This document shows positions 1 to 7,966 of a DNA stretch of 13,452 nt, piece by piece. The position numbers and the translations under genes were made by a program. Source of the DNA: Methyloprofundus sp. (GTDB lineage: Bacteria > Pseudomonadota > Gammaproteobacteria > Methylococcales > Methylomonadaceae); contig WTCN01000064.1 in the NCBI GenBank assembly GCA_013138555.1, positions 1 through 13,452 of the forward strand, read 5' to 3'. The stretch's first letter is position 1; every line of letters starts with the position of its first letter. The notes beneath the pieces were generated by a model. That model was not told the origin of the DNA and ran no database searches. It saw only the letters and a list, made by a program, of their open reading frames with translations.

Positions 1-1
1 A

Positions 2-493
2 AGTTTTGCTTTAGATGTCAATGCCTTGCTGGCAACTCAAGTACAGACAGCAAGTACCGGGAGATGTGATCGTAGTGATAATTCAGCAGAGGTGGATAGC
101 ACCGATATTGAACCGCGTGGAGGGACTACGGTGAGTGATCTGGCTTCAAACCAAGTACCGGAGGCAAGCATATTTATCGGCGCTGGTACGGTATCAGGGC
201 CGCAGGAATTAGAGGTTCGTGCACAGGCAATTTACGACCAGCAACAATGGTTTATAACGGGGAGCGGTGAAGTCGATGGTAATTTTTATGGGCATGTGAT
301 CCGGCCACACAAAATGATTACGATAAGGGGGATTAGCGAGAGTTATAGTGGTGAATATTACGTTACACATGTCACTCATCAATTTAAAACCGGCGGTTAC
401 ACTATGCAGATTAAGGTAAAACGTAATGCCATCGTAGCAACTGGTGATGAGAATTTTTCAACCGATGCTGGCGTTTCTCAGAGTGTGGTGTAA
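2..493 (+). CDS. Phage late control gpD-like spike/hub protein, C-terminal part (5' end outside window)
   Basis: The frame is open to the window's left edge, so this is the C-terminal ~163 residues of a longer protein; the first in-window start-like codon (TTG at 26) has no special claim. The segment ending in the pattern NFYGHVIRPHKMITIRG followed by SGEYYVTHVTHQF and GGYTMQIKVKRNA is the typical end of gpD/gp27-like hub proteins, where a beta-rich domain closes with a strand pair of the form SGxYYVxxVxH...GxYxQ. By family knowledge such proteins form the trimeric hub joining the inner tube to the spike at the baseplate centre. The next gene encodes the gp5-like spike, so hub and spike are separate genes here, as in P2-type tails, and not fused as in VgrG/Afp8. 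The stop is 5 bp before the next start, so they are surely cotranscribed. The family is fairly clear; the exact subfamily is not. Confidence 0.8.
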   Translation, partial: SFALDVNALLATQVQTASTGRCDRSDNSAEVDSTDIEPRGGTTVSDLASNQVPEASIFIGAGTVSGPQELEVRAQAIYDQQQWFITGSGEVDGNFYGHVIRPHKMITIRGISESYSGEYYVTHVTHQFKTGGYTMQIKVKRNAIVATGDENFSTDAGVSQSVV

Positions 494-498
494 AAAAT

Positions 499-1155
499 AT
501 GAGTGAGTTAGAAGAAACTGTCGCAGAGTTAGTCAACCAAAACGATAGCAAGCTTTGGGGAAAGTATCGTGGCACGGTTGTCGACAATGAAGATCCTAAA
601 AAAATAGCGCGCCTGACTTTAAGGTTAAACAATCTTTTTGGTGGTGATTTTGTGACAGGGTGGGCTCTACCCTGTTTGCCTTATGGCGGTGAGGCAAATC
701 AAGGGATGCTGTTTATTCCAGAGAAAAAATCACAGGTATGGGTTGAATTTGAAGAGGGAGATATTGATTATCCGGTATGGGTGGGGTGTTATTGGTCCTG
801 TCCGGATGACAGCAGTGAAATCCCTAGGCCTAATGAGCTGGAGGGGAGTGAAGCGGGTGCAGTGCAAGACCCAGTTACGCGGAAAATCATCAAAACACTT
901 AAAGGCCACACGATACAGCTTGAAGATAAAGACGGTGAGGAATCAATCATTATTGTACAGAAGGTGGATGATAAAAAACTAAATATTATAAGCATGGATG
1001 CAAGCGGAATCGTTATAACAGATTTTACAGGAAACAAAATTGTGATGAGTAAAGACGCTTTTACGCTGACATCAAAAGTGGCGTTTACAATTGATGCTAG
1101 CGGGCAGGCTGTGGAAATAAAAGCGGATACAGTTGATTTTACCAAGGCTTCATAG
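499..1155 (+). CDS. Baseplate assembly protein V / gp5-like spike protein
   Basis: This 218-residue protein reads as an OB-fold followed by a beta-helical tail. Residues ~20-102 contain GKYRGTVVDNEDPKKIARL, then GWALPCLPYGG and the acidic strand pair VEFEEGDIDYPVWVGCYW, the usual signature of gpV/gp5 OB domains. Residues ~130-218 carry KGHTIQLEDKDGEESIII and then short alternating hydrophobic/polar strands, expected of the trimeric beta-helix that forms the needle. The role is the central puncturing spike below the gpD hub, with the PAAR-like protein on its tip. No strong Shine-Dalgarno precedes the ATG; with only 5 bp after the upstream stop, translation is probably coupled. No lysozyme domain is present, unlike T4 gp5. 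The length is normal for the family. Confidence 0.85.
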   Translation: MSELEETVAELVNQNDSKLWGKYRGTVVDNEDPKKIARLTLRLNNLFGGDFVTGWALPCLPYGGEANQGMLFIPEKKSQVWVEFEEGDIDYPVWVGCYWSCPDDSSEIPRPNELEGSEAGAVQDPVTRKIIKTLKGHTIQLEDKDGEESIIIVQKVDDKKLNIISMDASGIVITDFTGNKIVMSKDAFTLTSKVAFTIDASGQAVEIKADTVDFTKAS

Positions 1156-1166
1156 GATTAAAAGAT

Positions 1167-1667
1167 ATGGCCATATTGATCGTTGTAAAGGGTGACAAGG
1201 TAGCAGGTGCTGATACTCATAATGTCAGTGGTACTGGTATACCTTCAGCAACGCCACCACCACCGGCCGTGCCTATTACAGCGACAGCTGATTTTGATTA
1301 TAAAGGTAGTATGACAGATGATCTCAGTGACTTTGTCAGTATCGATGGAAATGTTGTGGCACTGACCAGTAGCAAAAGCAGTTTAGATCCGGGGGAGGGC
1401 AGCATAGGTGGGCATGCCGCGATTGCAGCGAAAAATATTACTGCGGTTTCGCCAATTGTTAACCCCGGATCAGAAGTGATTACAAAAATTTTGGACCCGA
1501 TTGGCACTGGAACGCCTAGTTCAAGTGCCGGAAGTACATTTGTAAAAGTTGACGCTAATGCGGTGTTACTCGATGGCGATAGTATCGATACCTGTGATGG
1601 AAAATCGGCTACCGAAAATTCCAGTGTTACTGCACAAAATCAAGATTTTGTGAGTTGTTCAGCATGA
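1167..1667 (+). CDS. PAAR-like spike-tip protein
   Basis: A 166-residue protein rich in glycine, serine, threonine and short beta turns. It opens with VVKGDKVAGADTHNVSGTG, has a proline run (PPPPAVP, ~30-36), and then SDFVSIDGNVVALTSSKSSL and GGHAAIAAKN, the order seen in PAAR-like proteins that cap injection spikes. Position supports this: it sits between the gpV spike and the gp25 gene. Only two histidines (H18, H83) and two cysteines (C143, C164) are present, so if a metal is bound at the tip as in canonical PAAR, these are the only conventional ligand candidates. The SD-like AGGA overlaps the previous stop. The last codons (GCATGA) overlap an ATG in another frame. Assignment rests on pattern and synteny; canonical short PAAR repeats are not obvious. 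Confidence 0.65.
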   Translation: MAILIVVKGDKVAGADTHNVSGTGIPSATPPPPAVPITATADFDYKGSMTDDLSDFVSIDGNVVALTSSKSSLDPGEGSIGGHAAIAAKNITAVSPIVNPGSEVITKILDPIGTGTPSSSAGSTFVKVDANAVLLDGDSIDTCDGKSATENSSVTAQNQDFVSCSA

Positions 1668-1709
1668 AAACAGAATTAGAAGATCAACAAGTGTCTACAG
1701 GAAAACAGT

Positions 1710-2072
1710 ATGAATGAAAGTATTCAATTTCCTTTTGCAATAGACGATGCCGGTATCACTGAAAAGAATAACAGTCTGGATAAGGAAATTCAGGGAAAAA
1801 TTATTCAGCTGTTGTTTACCGCTCCGGGAGAGCGAATTAACAAACCGGAGTTTGGCTGCGGCTTGCTAAATCTAGTATTTGAACCTAATGATGACATTTT
1901 GGCTGCGGCTTTGGAGTTTACGATTGGGCAGGCATTACTGCGTTGGTTAGTTGATGACATTATGGTTGATGGTGTGGATGTTGAATCGCACGATGAACGG
2001 GTGAGCGTATCCATTGCTTACACCATTAAAAAAGAATACAAGAAAAGTGCCGTGCGTATCACTTTTAAATAG
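1710..2072 (+). CDS. gp25/gpW-like baseplate wedge protein (sheath initiator)
   Basis: A 120-residue protein of the GPW_gp25 family. Residues 37-52 read TAPGERINKPEFGCGL, the hallmark TxPGER...PEFG motif of this family (the EPR-type core). It is followed by a conserved LVFEPND segment, a helix (~62-78) and C-terminal strands ending in AVRITFK. In contractile tails gp25 sits in the baseplate and gives the first sheath ring its template strand. The start is the ATG at 1710 with AGGA about 7 bp upstream; the start region overlaps the stop of a 17-codon ORF that begins inside the previous gene's stop. Length is typical. Confidence 0.92.
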   Translation: MNESIQFPFAIDDAGITEKNNSLDKEIQGKIIQLLFTAPGERINKPEFGCGLLNLVFEPNDDILAAALEFTIGQALLRWLVDDIMVDGVDVESHDERVSVSIAYTIKKEYKKSAVRITFK

Positions 2073-2102
2073 GCTTAATAAAACTTAAGGCGGGCAAATA
2101 AA

Positions 2103-3680
2103 ATGGCGGAAATTAAACAGACATCTCAGGGGAAAGTCGTTGACTATATGGCAAGAGATTACAATAGTTTTTTGCTTGCTATGCGCGAACAGATTCCAGA
2201 AGTCCTTCCCGAATGGACTGACTATCAGCATGAAAGTGATTTTTCAAATGTTATCCTGCAATTGTTCAGCCAGATGGGCGACATTATCAGTTACTATCAG
2301 GACCGCATTGCCGGTGAAAGCTTTCTTAGTACCGCGAAAGAAAGGCGCAGTATTATTGAACACCTGAATTTGATTGGCTACCGGCTTGCGACGGCCTCAC
2401 CTGCAGTGACTGCCTTGACCCTGACGGCGGCAAGTGATAACAACGGCGTGTTGACTATACGCAAAGGTAACGCTTTTGCGACTAAGAGTACGCAGGATAA
2501 TCCTCCGCTGAGGTTCGAATATGGCGGCGATAATTTTACCATTGACTTTGGTAGTGACCCGAATATTGTCATTAATACAGACGGTTCAAAAAGTTATGAT
2601 ATTCAGGTAGAAGAAGGTCGCTGGATTGAAGATGATGTGCTGGGAGTATCGAATGGTCAAGCCAACCAGCGTTTTTCTCTTAGTCAACGTGAAATTATCT
2701 TGCGTACTTTTGGCTCCAGCGGTGAAAAGACTGATGTGACGGTTAACCGTGATATTAGTTTGCTAGTTGAGCTAGGTAGTGAAAGAAAGGAATGGACACT
2801 GCAGAAAAGTTTTGCCTTTAGCCGCGCAGATCGGGAAGATTACACCATAGAAATAGATGAAAATGATAATGCGACTATTGTGTTTGGTGACGGGAAATTT
2901 GGCGCAATACCAGCAAACAACGCTAGTATTAGCGTGAGCTACCGGGTAGGTGGCGGAAACAAAGGCAATGTTCTGGCAAATACCATCAAGACCATTTTTG
3001 ATGCACCGGAACTGAATTTAGCCGCTATTAAGGTGGTTAATAAATCGCCGGCAACAGGAGGTTCTGACAGGGAAACTATTGATCATGCCATTTCCCATGC
3101 ACCTAAGGTGTATCGTTCTTTACAGCGGGCTGTCGCCGCGCAGGACTATGAAGCACTGGCACTGACGAATAAATCCGTGGGAAAAGTACGTGCGGAATCT
3201 GCAAGCTGGAATACGGTAACCTTGTATATAGCACCTTCGGGAGGAGGCTATCTAAGTCACACTCTAAAAGCTGATTTAAGAAGTTTTTTCGAAGATAAGC
3301 GCCCCTTGTCAACCAGTGTTGAATTTGACGATGTGGACTATGTGGAAGTTTTTGTCAGTGCCGCAGTTGATATTGAAAGCTATTACTCAAATGCCGAAAA
3401 AAAGGATGAAATAATATCTGCAGTGGCAGAACTTCTAGCATTTGAAAATGTAGATTTCAAACAGCTTATTTATTTAAGTAAATTCTATGAGGCAATTGAG
3501 TCGATTAAAGGTGTTAAAGCTGCGGTTATTACTGAATTTCGCAGAGAGAACCCTGCTCATGATGGACTTAATGATAAGCCACTGGGAAAAATTGAGCTTC
3601 TTGTCAATGAAATTCCGGTTGTGCCTGTAGCAAGTGAATACAGTCACGGAATTAAACTAGAGCTTATCGGAGGATATTAG
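2103..3680 (+). CDS. Baseplate J (gpJ)-like wedge protein
   Basis: A 525-residue protein of the baseplate J family, the equivalent of Afp11/gp6. The N-terminal ~95 residues are helical (YMARDYNSFLLAMREQIPE; DRIAGESFLSTAKERRSI; LNLIGYRLATASPA), typical of the longer putative baseplate-assembly form found in eCIS-type clusters. The diagnostic core is FGDGKFGAIPANN at ~261-273, followed by SYRVGGGNKGNVLANTI. Then come SPATGGSDRETIDHAISHAP and RAVAAQDYEALAL (~315-353), the J-family region before the wedge-dimerisation domain. The C-terminus (~400-525) alternates strands and helices. The role is the structural wedge that links hub and sheath and relays the contraction signal. The SD is weak and distant (AAGG at 2087-2090). 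Its own last codons contain the GGAGG site for the next gene, 2 bp downstream of its stop. Confidence 0.92.
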   Translation: MAEIKQTSQGKVVDYMARDYNSFLLAMREQIPEVLPEWTDYQHESDFSNVILQLFSQMGDIISYYQDRIAGESFLSTAKERRSIIEHLNLIGYRLATASPAVTALTLTAASDNNGVLTIRKGNAFATKSTQDNPPLRFEYGGDNFTIDFGSDPNIVINTDGSKSYDIQVEEGRWIEDDVLGVSNGQANQRFSLSQREIILRTFGSSGEKTDVTVNRDISLLVELGSERKEWTLQKSFAFSRADREDYTIEIDENDNATIVFGDGKFGAIPANNASISVSYRVGGGNKGNVLANTIKTIFDAPELNLAAIKVVNKSPATGGSDRETIDHAISHAPKVYRSLQRAVAAQDYEALALTNKSVGKVRAESASWNTVTLYIAPSGGGYLSHTLKADLRSFFEDKRPLSTSVEFDDVDYVEVFVSAAVDIESYYSNAEKKDEIISAVAELLAFENVDFKQLIYLSKFYEAIESIKGVKAAVITEFRRENPAHDGLNDKPLGKIELLVNEIPVVPVASEYSHGIKLELIGGY

Positions 3681-3682
3681 TA

Positions 3683-5740
3683 ATGCCAATATTGACTAAT
3701 ATAAAAGCTCAGGCTCATGCCAAGGGAAATCAGATAGATTTATCCTGGCTTAATCCCAATGCTGCCGGTTATCCGAATATTAGAATTGTCCGGCGGGTGG
3801 ATCGCTATGCGACGCACCCTGAAGATGGTGATCAACTTGTTGATGTAGAGAATACCAGTGGCATTAGAGATACGCAACAGCTTAAATCTGAAACAGTCTA
3901 CTACTATAGTCTTTTTCCATTTCGTAATGATCCTCCTGAGTTTTATATAGATCGCCGTAATCGTGCTTCGGCCATGGCGACTGCACCTTATGGGTTTGCC
4001 GAGCTGTTATTTCAGCATATGCCGGCAATTTATCATCGTTATGATAAAACCTTGCCGAATCTGGAGCTGGACTTAGGTTCAATGTCGGATGTCAATAAGG
4101 AGCGCGGTCAGTTGCGCCGCTTTTTTGAATTGGCTGGCGGACAATTAGACTATCTATATAGTCATATCAGTGCTGCAAAAAACTGGAAAAATCCTGACCT
4201 CGTTCACGGTAATTTATTACAGCTGATGAGTGAATGGATAGGCTGGAATACGGATACGCTGCTGGAGTTTGATGCGCAAAGACAAGAGCTAAAAAATGCC
4301 CCCGCTGTCTATGCCTCTCTGGGGACGTTACCGGTTATGGAAGCCAGCGTTAAGCGTATCAATAACTGGGAAAGTCGTAGTAAAGAGTTTGTACATAATA
4401 TTGCACTCTCCAATAATCCGGAACGTTTGAATCTATGGTGGTGTCAGCGTGAAGATGGTGGCTGGCTGGAAGAGTCCGAGCTGTTCTCAATTGATCATTG
4501 CTATGAAGGGGGGATTAGTTGCACAGAGGTTGCAGAAAATCATTATTATCTGTTTTACCACACACAAAGGAGTCAGTGCTGGGATATCTGGTATATAGAA
4601 CACACAGAGCAAGGCTGGTTACCTAGCCAAAAATTATCTCATCGCAAAATTATAGATAAAGAAGCCAGTTCGGTTTTTATTGATGGCATACTGCGAGTGT
4701 TTTGGAATGGTTATGATGACAATTTGCGTCTATGGAATATTTATTACTGTTCACTGATAGACGGCACGTGGTCTACTATTCAAACCTTTGCTGCAGCGCA
4801 TCAAACAAAGCTGCCAAAGGCCGTAATAATTGAAGAAGACTTGTGGTTATTCTGGTCGGAGAAGATTAATGGTCGCTGGGGCTATCGTTATGCTGTCGGG
4901 CAGGTAGATCCAGATAATAATGCGATATTGGAATTTCTGGATGTTATTGATTTTCCCGGTGATGAGGGTGAGTCACCGCAAGTTATTGCTGATGTGTGCA
5001 TCGCTTACCGCAGTGATCCTACACCAAATTTTTATATTTTCTGGGCGCGAAAAACTCAGGATAATTTAAATAGCTGGCAACTGGCCTATCGCCATAGTGA
5101 CGACCCGAATCTAGGCGTGACTAACTGGAGTGCAATTCATATTTTTTCAATGCCAGCGGGTGAAAGTATAAGAGAGCCACATATTCAAATTCAGAATGAT
5201 GGTAATCCGGATCTATATGCCAGTCTAAATTCCGGTGATTCAGGCTGGTCCATCTGGAGTGCACACCTAGATAGTTTTGATACTGCCCCCGACGCAGAAA
5301 CAGATACATGGAATGATGTGAGCGAGATCATTGCTGGGAACTATTCCTATCGCTCTCCCTTCTACTTTCAGGCAGGTGGTAGCGAAAGCTTATTCTATCG
5401 CAGCAATCAGCACCTAGTGTACGAAAGCAAGCTATATAAAGCAACACAGATGAATGACTGGCGCTATTCTGGTACGACAACAGTCGATACGCGTAATACT
5501 AACAAGATGCAACTGCGCGGGCAATTCGAAGACTTTCAGAGTTATAGTTTTGACACCGGTAATAAAGGTCTACGTAATAATGATAACTGGTATGGACGAG
5601 ATACCGTAGGCATATATTACAACGCAGAAACACTGGATACAGATGAAATTAATTTAAAAATTGAACGTTTGAAACCGGTGTTAAAAGAATTTATGCCAAT
5701 CACCGATCGTGCTGTCTTTATTAACGAAACTTCTATGTAG
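3683..5740 (+). CDS. Tail protein I-like baseplate wedge with FN3-like N-terminus and inserted beta-propeller-like domain
   Basis: A 685-residue mosaic. Residues 1-103 look like a fibronectin III domain (QIDLSWLNPNAAGYPNIRIV, then SETVYYYSLFPF). Residues 104-~245 match phage tail protein I (HMPAIYHRYDKT; GQLRRFFELAGGQLDYL; LLQLMSEWIGWNTD). Residues ~248-590 hold repeated units with a conserved hydrophobic strand (YLFYHT ~289, RVFWNG ~338, WLFWSE ~388, YIFWAR ~450) alternating with W-rich strands (LWWCQ 251, WDIWYIE 300, LWNIYYC 350, WGYRYAVG 399), about 49 residues apart over the first four. This is what a six-bladed beta-propeller would show. Residues ~637-685 (YGRDTVGIYYNAE, ERLKPVLKEFMPITDRAVFI) resemble the conserved C-terminus of eCIS tail-I proteins, so the propeller seems inserted inside the wedge protein. 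GGAGG lies 9 bp before the ATG. The propeller is inferred from periodicity only. Confidence 0.8.
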   Translation: MPILTNIKAQAHAKGNQIDLSWLNPNAAGYPNIRIVRRVDRYATHPEDGDQLVDVENTSGIRDTQQLKSETVYYYSLFPFRNDPPEFYIDRRNRASAMATAPYGFAELLFQHMPAIYHRYDKTLPNLELDLGSMSDVNKERGQLRRFFELAGGQLDYLYSHISAAKNWKNPDLVHGNLLQLMSEWIGWNTDTLLEFDAQRQELKNAPAVYASLGTLPVMEASVKRINNWESRSKEFVHNIALSNNPERLNLWWCQREDGGWLEESELFSIDHCYEGGISCTEVAENHYYLFYHTQRSQCWDIWYIEHTEQGWLPSQKLSHRKIIDKEASSVFIDGILRVFWNGYDDNLRLWNIYYCSLIDGTWSTIQTFAAAHQTKLPKAVIIEEDLWLFWSEKINGRWGYRYAVGQVDPDNNAILEFLDVIDFPGDEGESPQVIADVCIAYRSDPTPNFYIFWARKTQDNLNSWQLAYRHSDDPNLGVTNWSAIHIFSMPAGESIREPHIQIQNDGNPDLYASLNSGDSGWSIWSAHLDSFDTAPDAETDTWNDVSEIIAGNYSYRSPFYFQAGGSESLFYRSNQHLVYESKLYKATQMNDWRYSGTTTVDTRNTNKMQLRGQFEDFQSYSFDTGNKGLRNNDNWYGRDTVGIYYNAETLDTDEINLKIERLKPVLKEFMPITDRAVFINETSM

Positions 5741-6007
5741 AGTGAATATGTTTACAGCTATAGCTCCACTAAGCGTGAAGCAGCTGTTTATATCGTTTCT
5801 AGCTATGAAGATGAAAGGTTTTACTGATGAGGGTTTATAAATAATTAAGGGGGCTTTCCTTTACCGGAATTTGGCTTATTTGGGCAATATGATACGGATG
5901 ATTACATGATTGATTATGTGAGACATCTGGTAATTCAAATAGGTGAAACCGACACTTTTACGAGAACAATCAGATTAATATTCTGACAAATATGCAGGGG
6001 TATATGG
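5741..6007 (+). other. Non-coding or decayed stretch, in frame with both neighbouring genes
   Basis: This 267-bp stretch holds no convincing gene. Its length is a multiple of three, so the frame of the upstream tail-I-like gene runs directly into the downstream gene. That frame is open for 28 codons after the TAG stop (SEYVYSYSSTKREAAV and more), then meets TGA TGA at 5825-5830 and TAA at 5846. It is open again for 45 codons (5849-5983, containing LPEFGLFGQYDTDDYMIDYV) and closes at TGA 5984. An SD-like AAGGGGG at 5847-5853 is followed by no useful ATG. The pieces look protein-like, consistent with a decayed C-terminal extension or a small lost gene. Short open stretches also arise by chance, so this is a hypothesis. 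No terminator or promoter was recognised. Confidence 0.35.
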
Positions 6008-7954
6008 ATGGGTGATTATTCGAGAAATACATTTGAGTTAACAAACATAATGCATCAGCTATTGAGTGGTGTCTCGGTGAGTGATCCACAACATTATGTC
6101 GGAGTTCGCTTGCAGCAAGCGCGCCCGATACTGGAATCTGATATTAATGAGATAGACGAGATTCGCAAGGCAGAGACGCAAACTTTATTGGGTTCGTTTA
6201 TTGGTAATGGTGTTCCGAGTGTTAATGCTGGATTTGAAATAACGGCTAGTGGTTCTATCAATAATTTTACAGTTACCGCAGGGCTTATTTTGGTCGATGG
6301 CATTATTGTGATTAATGAATCCGTTACCACCTACCTGGCACAAAAACAAAAGGCCCTTGTTGAGGCACTGACTCAACCAGCTGGAAGTGAGGATCGGATA
6401 GATCTGGTTTACCTTGATGTCTGGGATGAGGAAATTGGTGCAGTTGGCAGTAACTATGACGATGATCGGCTAATCAATCAGCAAGTAGGTATTGAAACTG
6501 CACGCCGCATTGCGAGACAGTGGGTCGTGCGTGTTGAGCAGGGGGTTCAGGAATTGCCGGAAGAGGCACAGAAACCTGGACATAAATATGCCAGATTGGC
6601 ATTGATGGAAAGGTCCACAAGCACAGATACTATTCAGGACAATATGCTTATCGACCAACGAAAATTGGGCATAACCCTGGCAGACAATCTAAAAATTCCG
6701 ATCTATATGCGTCGCGGCATTGAGAGCATTGATTCTCAACGTTTTGCCAATATGCTAAATGGTTTGCGAACTACCCTGTTTACTCGGTTAGTTGATAATT
6801 CTATTCCTTTTAAAGCCATGGGGCCTGATAACTCTAGTCAACAGCGAAACGAGGCTCTGATCCTGATGTCCATGCAGGCGCTTATGCATTTGTGCCAGCT
6901 TGGAGAAAACCAGGCTTTGGCAAATAGTCTTGACAATGAAGATGCACTTGCTTTTTTAGGACGCTTGTATACGGCACAAAACGACTGGCTAGGGATTATG
7001 AGTGATATCGGTAATGAAGACTCAATTGCCGATACTTTTATTAACGAATATCAGCCTTTTCTGGGTAATGAACTCAGTGAGACTGGCTTATTGTCAGCCA
7101 TTAATGTCAGTTTGATTCATGCTGTTCTTGCTCAGGAAGAACTTAATGGCTGGCTTTCCGGGTCTATGGGTAATAATCTGCCAGAGGGTGAAGTTCATGC
7201 GGTCTACCTGGCCGTCACACCTTACGAAAATTTAGCGTTGAGTACAGCCTATGATTTCACTTACGAGATCTCTGCCAACTTTAGCTCACCAGACGGCCAG
7301 AACGAGGAGTTTGAAGTGATTGTCAATATTGATAGTGCTTTTGGCTCGTTTTCAGTCGATCAGCAAACACTTGTTCTGTCACCACCGGAAGAATCCGTTA
7401 TTGTGACTGTGACGTTAGTGCCCTCAGGCGGATTGGCGACTGCAAACCTAAATGTTGTTGCTCAGGCATCACGCAACCCGATTAATATTAGATCCTCTCA
7501 GGCACCGATTGTACTGGAAACTGGCGAGTTACCCCCCGTCGCTAACTTTTATTTCTATACCGGTCCCTTATCGCCAATCAGTCGCGTTTTCTCAATACCA
7601 CAGAATCAAATAGCCAGCGCATCGGGCCGGAGCGTATTGTTCAGACTGCGCAATGACAGCGATAGTGAAACCAGAACCTATCGGGTGCAAGCGCAAATTG
7701 TGCCTGAAGTTGCGGATGCGAGCGGCTGGAGCCCGTTAGTATTAACGGAGGTGGATGATTCGCCGATTATCCTCAATGCCGATAATGATGTGGATGTATT
7801 CGCCCGGATCTTCGCAAATGACCCAGGCAATATTCCGCCTATAGGGACGGCAGGTGTCATCATCAGTAGCGCAGAATTGATTGATCCTGTGACAGAACCC
7901 CAGGAACCACTGACGGTGACAGTCCCCTTTGTCATTATTAACCCTACATCCTAG
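6008..7954 (+). CDS. DUF6519-like tail appendage protein with C-terminal Ig-like domains
   Basis: A 648-residue protein whose N-terminus follows the DUF6519 pattern known from phage-tail-like clusters: GDYSRNTFEL at 2-11, HYVGVRLQQARPILESDINE at 29-48 (family form GDFSRDTFDP...MQQGRVQLDADWNE), and VYLDVWDEE at 134-142 followed by QQVGIETARRIARQWVVRVE. About 17 extra residues separate the first two motifs and the usual ADWNE is SDINE, so it is a divergent member. Residues ~230-395 are helical. Residues ~405-510 and ~515-648 look like two Ig/FN3-type beta-sandwiches (alternating strands such as EEFEVIVNIDSAFGSFSV and SVLFRLRNDSDSETRTYRV). The role is not established; synteny suggests a baseplate-attached fibre or adaptor. 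AGGGG lies 7 bp before the chosen ATG; the ATG at 6004 runs into a stop at once. Confidence 0.72.
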   Translation: MGDYSRNTFELTNIMHQLLSGVSVSDPQHYVGVRLQQARPILESDINEIDEIRKAETQTLLGSFIGNGVPSVNAGFEITASGSINNFTVTAGLILVDGIIVINESVTTYLAQKQKALVEALTQPAGSEDRIDLVYLDVWDEEIGAVGSNYDDDRLINQQVGIETARRIARQWVVRVEQGVQELPEEAQKPGHKYARLALMERSTSTDTIQDNMLIDQRKLGITLADNLKIPIYMRRGIESIDSQRFANMLNGLRTTLFTRLVDNSIPFKAMGPDNSSQQRNEALILMSMQALMHLCQLGENQALANSLDNEDALAFLGRLYTAQNDWLGIMSDIGNEDSIADTFINEYQPFLGNELSETGLLSAINVSLIHAVLAQEELNGWLSGSMGNNLPEGEVHAVYLAVTPYENLALSTAYDFTYEISANFSSPDGQNEEFEVIVNIDSAFGSFSVDQQTLVLSPPEESVIVTVTLVPSGGLATANLNVVAQASRNPINIRSSQAPIVLETGELPPVANFYFYTGPLSPISRVFSIPQNQIASASGRSVLFRLRNDSDSETRTYRVQAQIVPEVADASGWSPLVLTEVDDSPIILNADNDVDVFARIFANDPGNIPPIGTAGVIISSAELIDPVTEPQEPLTVTVPFVIINPTS

Positions 7955-7966
7955 AAGGAGTCAGGC

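Noticed and set aside
789..1145. 118-codon open frame on the minus strand opposite the gpV-like gene
   Set aside because: It is antisense to a well-supported spike gene, shows no recognisable motif, and its length is explained by the composition of the real gene.
5748..5840. 30-codon ORF (starts MFTAIAPLSVKQ) in the gap after the tail-I-like gene
   Set aside because: It has no Shine-Dalgarno, is short, and is no better than the competing frame that continues the upstream gene.
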